Position numbers and translations under genes: made by a program
Origin: Streptomyces albicerus
GTDB lineage: Bacteria; Actinomycetota; Actinomycetes; Streptomycetales; Streptomycetaceae
NCBI RefSeq assembly: GCF_008905045.1
Contig: NZ_VWMY01000040.1
Span: 38,634 to 102,633 of the forward strand
Direction: 5' to 3'
Length of the DNA: 64,000 nt
Shown: positions 25,765 to 34,552 of the stretch, piece after piece
Position numbering within the stretch: the first letter of the stretch is position 1
Layout of the letters: each line of letters begins with the position of its first letter
Notes under the pieces: generated by a model
Told to the model about the DNA's origin: nothing
Seen by the model: only the letters and a program-made list of their open reading frames with translations
The model's database searches: none

Positions 25765-25975
25765 CTGGCGCCGCAAGCCCCCAACTGAACGTGGGGACCG
25801 CCCGCTTCTTGGCCAGTGTCGTGCTTCCACGCCCCGAGTAAAGGGCGGCCTACGGCCGTCGCCTGCGGCGATTCCGCTGCGCTCCACCCTTGACTCGGAC
25901 CGCTCCAGCACGGGTGAGAAGCGAGCGGTCCCCACGTTCACTTGAGAGTTGGCCCCGCCACCTACTTCGTGACAG
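25751..25975. repeat. long inverted repeat spanning the DUF397 stop codon
   Basis: Two 59-base arms (25751-25809 and 25917-25975) are inverted copies. CTGTCACGAAGTAG at the left end matches CTACTTCGTGACAG at the right end exactly, and a 23-base core (25787-25809 against 25917-25939) matches at 22 positions. Inside are smaller inverted arms (CCGAGTAAAGGG, CCCTTGACTCGG). It can form a giant hairpin. The rest of the gap to 26270 shows only GACCCGGCGTCACCC-type direct repeats and no gene I can support. Confidence 0.8.
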
Positions 25976-26270
25976 CACGGACAACTTCGCCCCGCCGGGA
26001 CCCGGCGTGACCCGACAGGACCCGGCGTCACCCGCGTCACCCGGCGGGGCGAGACAGCACCAGGAGTATGTCGGTGGCGTTGCACCGGCCCCCTCCCCCG
26101 CGCGGGGCCGGTGCGTGCCCGACTCGGGCTGCCCGGTGCTGGCCCTTTACAGGGTCCGGGGTGGGCGGGCGCGGGGCAACGCTTTCGAAGGTGGTCTAAA
26201 AGCGCAGGTCCATCGGGGGGCGGAGCGTGGTGACATGGTCGGTGGGACCACGTGGCCTGGGGAGGAAACT

Positions 26271-27251
26271 GTGGCGGAGTCGAGGGTGCGGCTGGGGCGA
26301 GTCGACCGGCTGAGCGTCGAGGTCGTGTACCGGCCGGGCACGACGCTCGTCTCCCTGCTGGTCGATGCCCTGGGCGGCCGTCCGCAAGGGGTGCTTCCGC
26401 ACGTTCGGCGGACGATCCGCGCCGGGTTGCCGCGGGACGTCGCCCGGCTGCTGCCCCCGCTGTTCGTGCCCGGGGTGTCACCCATACCGGACTGGCTGTC
26501 GACGGACGCGGCCGGATCGGACCAGGAGATCCACGAAGCCCTGGAGCGGATGCGGGACCTGTCCGCCGACACCGTGCTGGAGGGAATCGACTTCACGTTC
26601 GGCGGGCGGGTGCCGGGCCGGTGGGAGCCGGCGCTGCGCGACCCCCGCCGTTACGCCGTGGCCTTCGCGGATGCGCTGGACGCCTTACGGACGACGTGCG
26701 CGCCGGTTCTGCGGCGGACGCGGGCCCTCTACGAGCGGGAGGCGGAGCGCGTCGGCATCGCCTCGGTGACGGGGCACATCGGGGTCGTCCTGTCCCAGCT
26801 CAACGCGCTGTGGAGGCTGGACGGCGACGATCTCGTCTACAGCGGCGGCCGGATCGGCGATCACGCCCTCGGCGACCGGCGGTTCCTCCTGGTCCCCATC
26901 CTGTCCGGCAGCAACGCCTCCATCTTCAGCCTCGACACCCGGGACTGCGTCTCGATCGGGTACCCGGCCCGGGGTCTGGCGCTCGCATGGCACGGGCAGA
27001 AACCGGCGGCCGAGTCCCGCGACGCGCTGGGCCACGTCGCCGGTCAGGTGCGGGCGAAGATCCTCCGCTACCTGGCCCACCGGCCGACCGTGGGAGAGAC
27101 GGCGGCCCACCTCAACTGCGCCCCCGCAACGGTCACTTACCACTGCCGTCAACTGGAGGACGCCGGCCTTCTCGCCCGCGAACGCCGGGGCCAGTCCGTC
27201 AGGATGAGCCTCACTCCGCGCGGCCAGGCCCTCGTCGACCTCCTGGCCTAG
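26271..27251 (+). CDS. winged-helix (ArsR-like) transcriptional regulator
   Basis: The 326-residue protein has an N-terminal region of the type found in Streptomyces DUF5937-like regulators (LSVEVVYRPGTTLVSLLVDALGG). A C-terminal winged helix lies at about 263-322 (AKILRYLAHRPTVGETAAHLNCAPATVTYHCRQLEDAGLL). Start GTG 26271 has GGGGAGG five bases upstream. Codon 139 (26685-26687) is TTA, making translation potentially bldA-dependent. It converges on an MFS gene across a CCGCCCGT repeat tract. Targets are unknown. Confidence 0.78.
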   Translation: MAESRVRLGRVDRLSVEVVYRPGTTLVSLLVDALGGRPQGVLPHVRRTIRAGLPRDVARLLPPLFVPGVSPIPDWLSTDAAGSDQEIHEALERMRDLSADTVLEGIDFTFGGRVPGRWEPALRDPRRYAVAFADALDALRTTCAPVLRRTRALYEREAERVGIASVTGHIGVVLSQLNALWRLDGDDLVYSGGRIGDHALGDRRFLLVPILSGSNASIFSLDTRDCVSIGYPARGLALAWHGQKPAAESRDALGHVAGQVRAKILRYLAHRPTVGETAAHLNCAPATVTYHCRQLEDAGLLARERRGQSVRMSLTPRGQALVDLLA

Positions 27252-27278
27252 GACGAAGAGGCGCGCCGACGCCCGCCT

Positions 27279-27336
27279 GTCCGTCCGCCCGCCCGCCCGC
27301 CCGCCCGTCCGCCCGTCCGCCCGTCCGCCCGTCCGC
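27279..27336. repeat. CCGCCCGT simple tandem repeat
   Basis: This low-complexity run of CCCG/CCGT units lies just outside the 3' end of the MFS gene, in a convergent gap. Confidence 0.85.
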
Positions 27337-28557
27337 TCAGTCGTACGAGGCAGTTCGGCCGGAAGCGAAGGCATGGAAGCTCAGGCACGCGGCAACCTGC
27401 ACCCCGGCGGCAGTCAGCAGCGCCGCCGGGAGTGACCGCGTGGCTATCGGGCCCGCGGCCGCCGCGCCGAGGGCGAAGCCGGTGATCTTGAGGCTGGCGC
27501 CTGTGGTGAAGACCTGGCCGCGCAGGCGTTCCGGTGCCTCCCGGTGCCGGACAGCGAACAGGGCGACGAGTTGAGGGCCTTCGCCGAGGCCCGCCGTAAG
27601 GGCGGCGGTGACGACCAGGGCCGGGTGGCCGGTCGCGGCCATCAGTAGCGCGGCGGCCAGGAGCAGCGTGCTGGACCAGATGACCGTGTCCGGGGCGATC
27701 GCGCGGGGGCGGCGGGCGAGTACGGCGTTGGCGGCGAGCGCCGAGACGGCGGTGCAGGACAGGAGCATCGTGCCGTCGGCGGCCGATGCGAAGGCCCGTT
27801 CGCCGAGGAGCGGGGTGCAGGTGATCAGCATGCCCAGGCCCGTGCAGGATATGACCGAGGTGAGGGTGGCCCGGGCCAGGGGCCGGGTGCGGGTGATGCA
27901 ACGGAAGCCGGCCGCGAGGTCATCGGCCACGGACGTCGGCGGTCGCACCCGCTTCAGACCGCCCACGGACGTCGGCGGTCGCACCCGCTTCGGACCGTGG
28001 CGCGCGGGCAGCGTCCATGCCGCGGGCAGAGCGAAGGCGATCAGCGCGGCCGATGCCACCACGGCGGCCGGTGCTCCGAGGAGCTTCGCCAGGGCTGCGG
28101 CGAGCGCCGGGCCGACCAGGCTCGCCACGCTGAACGTCATCGCGTCGAGCGCGTTCGCGCGCGGCATCCCGTCGCGGGGCACGACCCTCGGCAGTTGGGC
28201 GGTCCAGCCGCCCGACAGGGCGGGTCCGAGCAGTCCCGTGAACACCGCGATCAGGACGGTGAGTTCGATCGGAAGGCGGCCGAGGCTCAGGAGGATCACC
28301 ATGAGGCCCGCTGCGTAGAGGGCGAGCGCCCAGGCCAGCAGGCGGCCTGGCTTCGGGGACCTGTCGAGGAGCGCTCCGAGCACCGGGCCGCCCACCGCCG
28401 CCGACACCGTGATGCCGGCCAGCAGCGACGACGCCTCCGTGACCGATCCCCCGATCGCGAAGCCCGCCAGCAACAGCGCAGGCCCGGACATCTCGTCACC
28501 CGCCCGCGCCGCTGCCGCCCCGGCGAGAAAGGACCGCATCGCGTAACGCTTCTTCAT
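27337..28557 (-). CDS. MFS transporter
   Basis: The roughly 406-residue protein has about 12 hydrophobic segments, with GALLDRSPKPGRLLAWAL as the loop 2-3 motif and SVASLVGPALAAALAKLLG. The central cytoplasmic loop contains an exact in-frame duplication, KRVRPPTSV repeated 12 residues apart, from a 36-bp tandem repeat (27928-27996). I use the ATG at 28557 (MKKRYAM). It diverges from a CGNR zinc-finger regulator, with GTTACGTGCGTAAC between them, so it is probably a regulated efflux pump. Substrate unknown. Confidence 0.82.
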   Translation of the reverse strand: MKKRYAMRSFLAGAAAARAGDEMSGPALLLAGFAIGGSVTEASSLLAGITVSAAVGGPVLGALLDRSPKPGRLLAWALALYAAGLMVILLSLGRLPIELTVLIAVFTGLLGPALSGGWTAQLPRVVPRDGMPRANALDAMTFSVASLVGPALAAALAKLLGAPAAVVASAALIAFALPAAWTLPARHGPKRVRPPTSVGGLKRVRPPTSVADDLAAGFRCITRTRPLARATLTSVISCTGLGMLITCTPLLGERAFASAADGTMLLSCTAVSALAANAVLARRPRAIAPDTVIWSSTLLLAAALLMAATGHPALVVTAALTAGLGEGPQLVALFAVRHREAPERLRGQVFTTGASLKITGFALGAAAAGPIATRSLPAALLTAAGVQVAACLSFHAFASGRTASYD

Positions 28558-28566
28558 CAGGATGAC

Positions 28567-28580
28567 GTTACGTGCGTAAC
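28567..28580. promoter_or_regulatory. palindrome between MFS pump and CGNR regulator
   Basis: GTTACG-TG-CGTAAC, perfect 6-bp arms, lies in the 56-bp divergent gap, and a half-site GCGTTAC recurs at 28598-28604. It probably overlaps both promoters and is the natural operator of the CGNR protein. Confidence 0.5.
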
Positions 28581-28613
28581 TCAAAACTATGCAATATGCG
28601 TTACATTCGGTCC

Positions 28614-29189
28614 ATGGTCCTCTCCGACGACTGGTCGACGCGGCACTCCGTACTGGCCAACGCCCGGCGCACCGCGGCCCTGATCAACATCCTGACCGGT
28701 ACCGGCGATCGGCAGCCGCAGCCCGAAGCGGTCGCCGAAGTACTGGGCGAATACGGCGAGTTGGAGCCCATCGAGATCAGCCCCGATGACGTCGCACGCA
28801 TGCGCGCGGCCGCTCTCCTCCTCCGGGAGGTCTTCGCCGCCGGGCACGTCGACGCCGCCGCGGCCGCCCTCAACCGCCTGCTGCTGAAGCACACCGGCCC
28901 GCCGCGGCTCACCTCGCACGGCGGCGGTACTCCGTGGCACCCCCACCTCGACAGCCATGACGACGCGCCCTGGGACGAATGGTTCCTGGCCTCGTCCTGC
29001 CTGGCGCTGACCGTCCTGCTCTGGGACCGCCAGTCCCCGCCGGGCGGGGTCTGCGCCTCCTCCAGCTGCCAGAACGTCTATGTCACCCAGGGCCAGGGCC
29101 CGGCGCGCCGCTACTGCTCCCGCCGTTGCGCGACACGCGAACGCGTGGCGGCCCACCGTCGCGGACCGGGAAGTACTGCCGGGGCGTGA
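28614..29189 (+). CDS. CGNR zinc-finger/ABATE-domain regulator
   Basis: The 191-residue protein begins VLSDDWSTRHSVLANARRTAALINILTG. It carries a helical stress-response-type (ABATE) domain and a C-terminal CGNR-like zinc finger, CASSSCQNVYVTQGQGPARRYCS with a following RRCATRERVAAHR. Four Cys can bind zinc and the Arg-rich tail DNA. The ATG at 28614 has no ribosome site; an in-frame ATG at 28596 is an alternative. The last 107 bases overlap the AraC gene on the other strand. Confidence 0.8.
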   Translation: MVLSDDWSTRHSVLANARRTAALINILTGTGDRQPQPEAVAEVLGEYGELEPIEISPDDVARMRAAALLLREVFAAGHVDAAAAALNRLLLKHTGPPRLTSHGGGTPWHPHLDSHDDAPWDEWFLASSCLALTVLLWDRQSPPGGVCASSSCQNVYVTQGQGPARRYCSRRCATRERVAAHRRGPGSTAGA

Positions 29190-29913
29190 CCCCCACGATC
29201 CGCCGGAACGCCGCCACGAACGAGCTGGCGGAGGCGTAGCCCACCCGCCGGGCCACCGCCTCCATCGTCAGACCCTCGGCGAGGAGTGGCATCGCGGCCT
29301 GGATGCGCAGGCGTTCGCGCCACTGGCCGAAGGTCAGTCCCGTCTCGGTGACGAAGAGGCGGGCCAAGGTACGGGCGCTCGCGCCGACTTCGGTACCCCA
29401 GGCCTCCAACGGGCGCCCGTCGGCGGGGTGTTCGCCGAGTGCTCGGGCCACCGCTCGTGTACGGGGGTCGCGGGGCTCGGTGAGGGACACGCTCGTCACC
29501 GGTACGGGATGCAGTACGTCGAGGAGTACGGCCTCCGCGCGCGACCTGGCGTCCGGGGCGAGGTCCCTGCGTACGAGGTGGTCGACGAGGGCCCGGAGCA
29601 GCGGGCCCACGGCCACCACCGTGGGCTCGGTCCACTCGATTCCCGGGCACGCGGCCGGGTCGACGTACGGGCTTCGCATGACGGCGTCGCCCTCGGCCTC
29701 GGTGGTGTGCTGCACCCCAGCGGGGATCCACAGCGCCAGCGACGGCGGCAGCAGCCAGGCGCCGCGCTCGCTGGTCACCCGCAGCAACCCCTTTGCCGCC
29801 CAGGCGAGTTGGTGGAACGTATGCCAGTGCCGGCCGAACCCGCTGCCCCTCGGCATCGCGAAGTGGCCGATGAAGATCGCGGTGGCGGCAGTCGGCTGTC
29901 CGTCTGGCGACAT
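29083..29913 (-). CDS. AraC family transcriptional regulator
   Basis: The 276-residue protein has an N-terminal cupin sensor (about 15-75, GFGRHWHTFHQLAWAAKGLLRV, LPPSLALWIPAGVQH). The C-terminal double helix-turn-helix (about 150-250) has LFVTETGLTFGQWRERLRIQAA and VARRVGYASASSFVAAFRRIVG. It ends with a 25-residue Arg/Gly/Pro-rich tail encoded in the antisense of the CGNR gene, past the usual end of the domain. It diverges from a methyltransferase gene with a 55-base gap, which it may control. Confidence 0.85.
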   Translation of the reverse strand: MSPDGQPTAATAIFIGHFAMPRGSGFGRHWHTFHQLAWAAKGLLRVTSERGAWLLPPSLALWIPAGVQHTTEAEGDAVMRSPYVDPAACPGIEWTEPTVVAVGPLLRALVDHLVRRDLAPDARSRAEAVLLDVLHPVPVTSVSLTEPRDPRTRAVARALGEHPADGRPLEAWGTEVGASARTLARLFVTETGLTFGQWRERLRIQAAMPLLAEGLTMEAVARRVGYASASSFVAAFRRIVGVTPRQYFPVRDGGPPRVRVSRNGGSSSGAPGPGPG

Positions 29914-29968
29914 GGAACGGCAGCGTAGCCCGTATCAGACACCGCGTCCCCGCTCGTACCGTCGCCTC

Positions 29969-30541
29969 ATGCCGATGAACCGAGCACATCGCAGACTGTG
30001 CAGCTCCGACAAGTGGGCCCGGACGACCAGGGATCACATCCTTCCCTGGACCCTGGACGGCGTCCGACTCGGCGACGACGTACTGGAGATCGGTCCGGGT
30101 TACGGCGCGAACCTGCGCGTACTGATCGAACAGGTCCCCCGTGTCACGGCCGTCGAGATCGACGGGGCCACCGCGGCGCTGCTGGAACGCAAGTGGGGCG
30201 ACCGGGCCCGGATCCTCCACGCGGACGGGGCCGCGATGCCGCTGCCGGACGCGAGTTTCTCCTCCGTCGTCTGCTTCGTGATGCTCCATCATGTGCCGAC
30301 GGCCGCCCAGCAGGACCGGATCTTCGCGGAGGCATACCGCGTACTGCGGCCCGGCGGGGTCTTCGCCGGGTGCGACAGCCAGCCGAGCTTCGGATTCCGG
30401 CTGCTCCACTTCCGCGACACGATGAACACGATCGATCCGGCCGGGCTTCCGGACCGGCTGGCGAAGGCCGGCTTCGAGAACGTGTCGCTGGACCTCCATC
30501 CGAAGTCCGGGGCGGTCCGCTTCCGCGCCGAGCGGGCCTGA
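29969..30541 (+). CDS. class I SAM-dependent methyltransferase
   Basis: The 190-residue protein has motif I VLEIGPGYGANLRVL (about 38-52), acidic VEIDGATAALLE, motif II/III LHADGAAMPLPDASFSSVVCF and the YRVLRPGGVFAG post-motif. This is the Methyltransf_11-type fold. The start at ATG 29969 (MPMNRAHRRLCSSDKWA) matches family members, which conserve a short N-terminal stretch with the SDKWA block. Substrate is unknown. It is divergent from the AraC regulator. Confidence 0.84.
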   Translation: MPMNRAHRRLCSSDKWARTTRDHILPWTLDGVRLGDDVLEIGPGYGANLRVLIEQVPRVTAVEIDGATAALLERKWGDRARILHADGAAMPLPDASFSSVVCFVMLHHVPTAAQQDRIFAEAYRVLRPGGVFAGCDSQPSFGFRLLHFRDTMNTIDPAGLPDRLAKAGFENVSLDLHPKSGAVRFRAERA

Positions 30542-30560
30542 AGCACGGCCCTCCGCCTCG

Positions 30561-31832
30561 TCAGCAGCGCGCGCGGCCGTAGTGGCGGGCGAGCGCGTGG
30601 AAGGCCTGCTTCGGCTCCCAGTGCCAGTCGGAGTTCGGATCGTCGGGGCGGTCCTTGATGGGCTTGACGATGGCGTAGGACGCCAGGTCGAGGTCGTATC
30701 GCGGACGGTCGGGCCGGTGCGGGGCGTCGGCGGTGATGAACTCGAAGGCCATCGCCGCATGCAGGTTCATCGACTCGAAGACGTCGAGGAGATCGGTGAG
30801 ATACGCGGCCTGGGTGCGCTCGCTGCGGACCGGATTGCCTTTGATCTCCGGCGGTTCCTTGGTGTAGTCGACGATGTTCCAGCCCATGCCGCCCGCCTCC
30901 GGGGCACCCTTGAAGGTGCAGGTCCCGAACTCGGTGATGGCCAGGGGCTTGCCCCAGCGCAGGAAGGTACGCAACTCCCGTACGTAGTCGGCTCGTTGGC
31001 GGAAGTACGAGTAGTAGTCGATGCCGACGATGTCGAACAGCCCCCAGTCGACGTTCTCGAACCTCTCGTCCTGCGCGGCGGCGTAGCTGAGTTTGCCGCG
31101 GAAGACGGACCGGCCCACCGCCGCCGCCTTCGCGGTGAACCCGGCCAGCCGCTTCTGCATCTTCACGAGATCGAAGTTCCCCTTCTCCAGGTTCTCGATC
31201 CGCTCGAGGACGTCGTCCCCCGGCACGATGCCCGGCACGAACAGCCAGAACTCACACCCGACGGCGAGGGTGACCTGCGCGCCCTGCCGCCGCAGCCGCT
31301 CCCCGTGGCGCCCGCTCTCGGCGAGGTGATCGAGGATCTCCTTCTCCGGCACGTCGCCCAGTGTCGGCTGCAACCACACGTGCAGTCCGCGCTCGGCCAC
31401 CTCACTCGCCGTGGCGTTCAGCCGCTCGACACCGTCCCCGGTGACCTCGACGGAGTCCGCGTGCAACTCGCTCCCGATCACCCGGATGTCCTCACGCATC
31501 CTGCGCTCACTCCAGGCCGTCCCCGGGGTCTCGCCGGCCCCGACGGTGTAGACGACGCCGCGGTGGGTGAGCCCGCGACGGGTGCCGGCGGTGGCTCCGG
31601 CCGCCCCAGACGCCGACACCGACTTGGACGCGGACGCGGACGCCGACACCGACTCGGACGCGGACGCCGACTCGGACGCGGACGCCGACGCCGACTCGGA
31701 CGCGGACGCCTGCGCCGGGAAGGCCCCGGCCGCCCCGACCACGGCCGCCGCTCCCCCCATGAACTGCGCCCTGCTGATCCCCTTGGTCTTCCCGGTGTTC
31801 TTCCCCGTGCTCTTCCCCGTCTTCTTCTTCAT
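30561..31832 (-). CDS. exported TIM-barrel (glycoside-hydrolase-like) protein with Ser/Ala-rich linker
   Basis: The roughly 423-residue protein starts with Lys-rich MKKKTGKSTGKNTGK, a membrane/Tat-like segment (SRAQFMGGAAAVVGAAGAFPAQA) and a SASESASAS-type repetitive linker (about 42-78). A globular domain follows with RRMREDIRVIGSELHADSV, HVWLQPTLGD, WGLFDIVGIDYYSYFR, LAITEFGTCTFKGA and AMAFEFITADAPH. The pattern is a TIM barrel with Glu at the GH-like acid and nucleophile positions. Similar Streptomyces proteins have been labelled abortive-infection proteins without experimental basis that I know of. It is probably a surface glycosidase-like enzyme. It converges with the methyltransferase gene. 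Confidence 0.65.
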   Translation of the reverse strand: MKKKTGKSTGKNTGKTKGISRAQFMGGAAAVVGAAGAFPAQASASESASASASESASASESVSASASASKSVSASGAAGATAGTRRGLTHRGVVYTVGAGETPGTAWSERRMREDIRVIGSELHADSVEVTGDGVERLNATASEVAERGLHVWLQPTLGDVPEKEILDHLAESGRHGERLRRQGAQVTLAVGCEFWLFVPGIVPGDDVLERIENLEKGNFDLVKMQKRLAGFTAKAAAVGRSVFRGKLSYAAAQDERFENVDWGLFDIVGIDYYSYFRQRADYVRELRTFLRWGKPLAITEFGTCTFKGAPEAGGMGWNIVDYTKEPPEIKGNPVRSERTQAAYLTDLLDVFESMNLHAAMAFEFITADAPHRPDRPRYDLDLASYAIVKPIKDRPDDPNSDWHWEPKQAFHALARHYGRARC

Positions 31833-32138
31833 GCCGCAAGTCTGTTGAGCCGCGGCACTCACGGCTGTCGGCCGATGGTCTACGGCCCTCCGACCAAGGT
31901 ATGAACGTCAGCCGCCCGGAGTCGTAGAGGCGCCACTGGTCCTGAACGTCTCCAGGGCGCCGCTGAAGAGCGCGTCGCTGTCCGTGTTCTGTTGTGAAGT
32001 TCTTGTTGGCCGTGTACTGCCGGTAACTTGCTAGGAACCAGCGGCCAGGGGCCCCGATGGAACTCGCCGGGGGCGACGGGCGAAGGAGAGATGAAAGCCC
32101 AAGCCTTCGAAGCGTTCCCCAGGACGAGAGGAGCCCCG
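31833..32138. other. intergenic region upstream of sigma factor gene
   Basis: These 306 bases lie between two divergent genes. I see no RNA gene or ORF with support. TTCTTGTTGG...GGTAACTTGCTAGG around 32001-32034 is the likeliest promoter area for the sigma gene. A second in-frame ATG at 32091 with AAGGAG only two bases away is a less likely sigma start. Confidence 0.4.
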
Positions 32139-32756
32139 ATGACCGTCGAACCAGGCGTCCGCACGGGGGCGGAGAGCGATGCCTCGGTTATTGCGCGGTC
32201 CCGGGATGAGCCCGAGGCATTCGCCGTGCTCTTCGACCGGCACGCGGATGCGGTACACCGTTATCTGGCCCGTAGGCTCGGCGGCGAGTCGGCCGACGAC
32301 CTCATGGCGGAGACCTTCACCACTGCTTTCCAGCAGCGGCACCGGTACGACCCCGCGCGGGCCACGGGTGACGGCGCCCGGCCCTGGCTGTTCGGCATAG
32401 CGACCAACCTGGTCGGCCGGCACCGGCGGGCCGAGGCCCGCCGGTTCAAGGCCCTGGCCCGCATCCCGGCTCCCGCCGACCACGAGGAGCCGCTGGCCGA
32501 CCGGGCCGCGGCCCGGGTGGGGGCGCAGGCCGTACGCCGCGAGCTGGCGGCGGCACTGGCCGCACTGCCCGCGCGGCACCGGGACGTGCTGCTGCTGGTG
32601 GCGTGGGGCGGTCTCGGCTACGAGGAGGTGGCCCAGGCCCTCGGTGTCCCCATCGGCACGGTCAGATCACGGCTGCACCGGGCTCGCAGCAAGCTACGCG
32701 AAGCGTTGGGCGGATCCGATCCGACGACACTGCGAGAGGCATCCGGCCATGACTGA
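32139..32756 (+). CDS. ECF-type RNA polymerase sigma factor
   Basis: The 205-residue sigma-70 family protein has region 2 (about 22-90, FAVLFDRHADAVHRYLARRLGGESADDLMAETF, RPWLFGIATNLVGRHRR) and region 4 (about 135-190, LPARHRDVLLLVAWGGLGYEEVAQALGVPIGTVRSRLHRAR). The ATG at 32139 has GAGGAG six bases upstream. Its 3' end overlaps the next gene by eight bases. In this ECF group the downstream CU044_5270-type protein takes the place of a classical anti-sigma factor. Confidence 0.9.
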   Translation: MTVEPGVRTGAESDASVIARSRDEPEAFAVLFDRHADAVHRYLARRLGGESADDLMAETFTTAFQQRHRYDPARATGDGARPWLFGIATNLVGRHRRAEARRFKALARIPAPADHEEPLADRAAARVGAQAVRRELAAALAALPARHRDVLLLVAWGGLGYEEVAQALGVPIGTVRSRLHRARSKLREALGGSDPTTLREASGHD

Positions 32757-33723
32757 CGAACTCGAACTCCTGCGGGACTGGGACGCGGACGCGGCCCCGC
32801 TCACCGAACCGACCCGAGCGCAGGCCCGCCACCGACTGCTCAACACGATTGCGCGCACGGAGCGGCACCCAGACGCCGCACCCAGCCGCCGCCACGCGCT
32901 GCGCCTCGCGACAGCCGCGGTGGTCACCATGGCGGTTACGGGCACGGCGGTACTGATCACCGCGGACGGCGCCGACGAGGGCGGCCGCACCGACCGGGCG
33001 GGCACGAACGCCCCGCCGATGCGCAACGCAGGCGCCGTGACGGTGCTGAACGGGGCGGCAGCGCGGGCGAGTGAGCTCGAGAAGCCCGTGGCGCCGCGCG
33101 ACGACCAGTTCATCTACTCGAAGCGGATCATTGAGGAGACGGAGCGGAAGACCGGCGCGGTCAAGTCCTATGTGGACGTGAACTGGGACTCGGTGGACGG
33201 CTCCAAGCGATCTTTGACCATGGAGCTCGGCCGGGTGATCTGGGAGAAGCCCATGGGGAAGAACGAGGGCGTGTGGCCGCCCCGGGAGTGGAGCAAGCTG
33301 AAGAAGCTGCCCACCGACCCGGAGAAGCTCATCCCGGGCATCATCGGCGTCGGCACGTCCGACAAGTCGATCGACGACTTCACCGCGTGGGACTGGTACG
33401 ACGCCTACTTCATGCTCGGCGAGCTCCTGAAGTGGCCGGTACTGCCCGAGGGACTGCGTCCCGCCGCGTACGAGGCGCTGGCCCTGGTGCCCGGGGTCAG
33501 GGCGACCCCGGGGATGAAGGACTCCGCAGGGCGCACCGGGGTGGGGATCTCCTACCCCAAGCGCGCGTCCGAGAAGGGCAAGTACCTCATCTTCGACCCG
33601 GAGTCCTATGAATTCCTGGGCTTCCGCGCCGAGCGGACCTCGCGTTCCGGGAAGAAGACGTACATCCAGCTGTCGCACGTGGCGGACTGGGCGATCGTCG
33701 ACCGCTTGAGGCAGCGCCCCTGA
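32749..33723 (+). CDS. CU044_5270 family membrane protein, partner of the sigma factor
   Basis: The 324-residue protein has a cytoplasmic N-terminus (ELELLRDWDADAAPLTEPTRAQARHRLL), one membrane segment (about 49-68, ATAAVVTMAVTGTAVLI) and an extracellular domain of about 240 residues (QFIYSKRIIEETE, SYVDVNWDSVDGSKR, ALALVPGVRATPG). This is the usual architecture of CU044_5270 proteins encoded directly after ECF sigma genes. It overlaps the sigma gene. It probably transmits an envelope signal to the sigma factor, but no zinc anti-sigma motif is visible in the short N-terminus. Confidence 0.82.
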   Translation: MTDELELLRDWDADAAPLTEPTRAQARHRLLNTIARTERHPDAAPSRRHALRLATAAVVTMAVTGTAVLITADGADEGGRTDRAGTNAPPMRNAGAVTVLNGAAARASELEKPVAPRDDQFIYSKRIIEETERKTGAVKSYVDVNWDSVDGSKRSLTMELGRVIWEKPMGKNEGVWPPREWSKLKKLPTDPEKLIPGIIGVGTSDKSIDDFTAWDWYDAYFMLGELLKWPVLPEGLRPAAYEALALVPGVRATPGMKDSAGRTGVGISYPKRASEKGKYLIFDPESYEFLGFRAERTSRSGKKTYIQLSHVADWAIVDRLRQRP

Positions 33724-34552
33724 GCCCCCTGGTACTCCAGAGGCATCCTGTTGGGCAGTTGGCATGCCATCCGCGGCTTCCCCTGGTCGCCGGCTTGGAC
33801 TCGGAACGTCCGGCGGTCCACGTGTGGGACTGCGAGGCAGGGCAGCTGCACGAACTCGGTTCTGTGGGCGCCGAGTCGAGTGTCTACGGCGATGCAGCCG
33901 GTTGGGAACGGAGGCAGCGGACACCCGCTGTGGCATGGCATCCAGACCAGCCGCTTCTCGTGGTGGCGGTCGAGGGCAAAGTGGTGCAGTGGACTCCTGC
34001 CGGGCTCTTTGAACTGGCTGGTCTTCCGTCCACTGCCTGCTACCGCAGTCTGGCATTCAGCCCGGACGGTCGGACGTTGTGGGCATCGCCGTCGTCAGGC
34101 GATGACGACAGCGCATGGGAACGCTCCGACGTCCTCGACCCCGCTACGGAAACCGTCAGCTCCGGCCCCCGGTGGGACACCTCGAAACCCAGCATGCGAT
34201 CGAGCACGACGTGCTGGCCGGCTCACCGGTGTCCGGACTGGGCGCCACAGCGGCAGGCGAGCTTGTCATCGCCGGCGGCGGGGGCGATCTTGTGCTCCTG
34301 TCCGTGCGCGCCGACTCGGCAAAGGAGCACAGCACGGACGGCGCCACATCGAGGGCAGCAGTCACAGCGTTCTTGGACGCCACCTCCGAGGTTCCTGACG
34401 ACGGCGACCTGGAGACACACCTCGTCGTCACCGACGGAGCCCGCACCTGGGAATCAGATGATCTGGCGACAGTGACCACCGCCACCGCAACAGATCCGAC
34501 CTGGCTGCAACTTCAAGCAGCCATCAACAACGCGCGCGACCAAGACAAGTGA
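33723..34552 (+). pseudogene. broken WD40-like beta-propeller gene
   Basis: Two frames together encode one propeller-like protein. The first (to about 34175) reads VLQRHPVGQLACHPRLPLVAG, PAVHVWDCEAGQ, PAVAWHPDQPLLVVAVEG and SLAFSPDGRTLWASPSSG. The second, shifted by one base (from about 34165), continues ETQHAIEHDVLAGSPVSGLGAT, ELVIAGGGGDLVLLSVRAD and ends INNARDQDK at 34552. No ATG or GTG begins the first frame at the homologous position; only TTG 33759 is available, after the first recognisable residues. Loss of the start plus a frameshift indicates decay, unless a sequencing error explains the shift. Confidence 0.6.

Noticed and set aside
27279..27336. Functional element in the CCGCCCGT run
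   Set aside because: Simple low-complexity repeat outside the gene end; a similar short run occurs near 57038, consistent with slippage.
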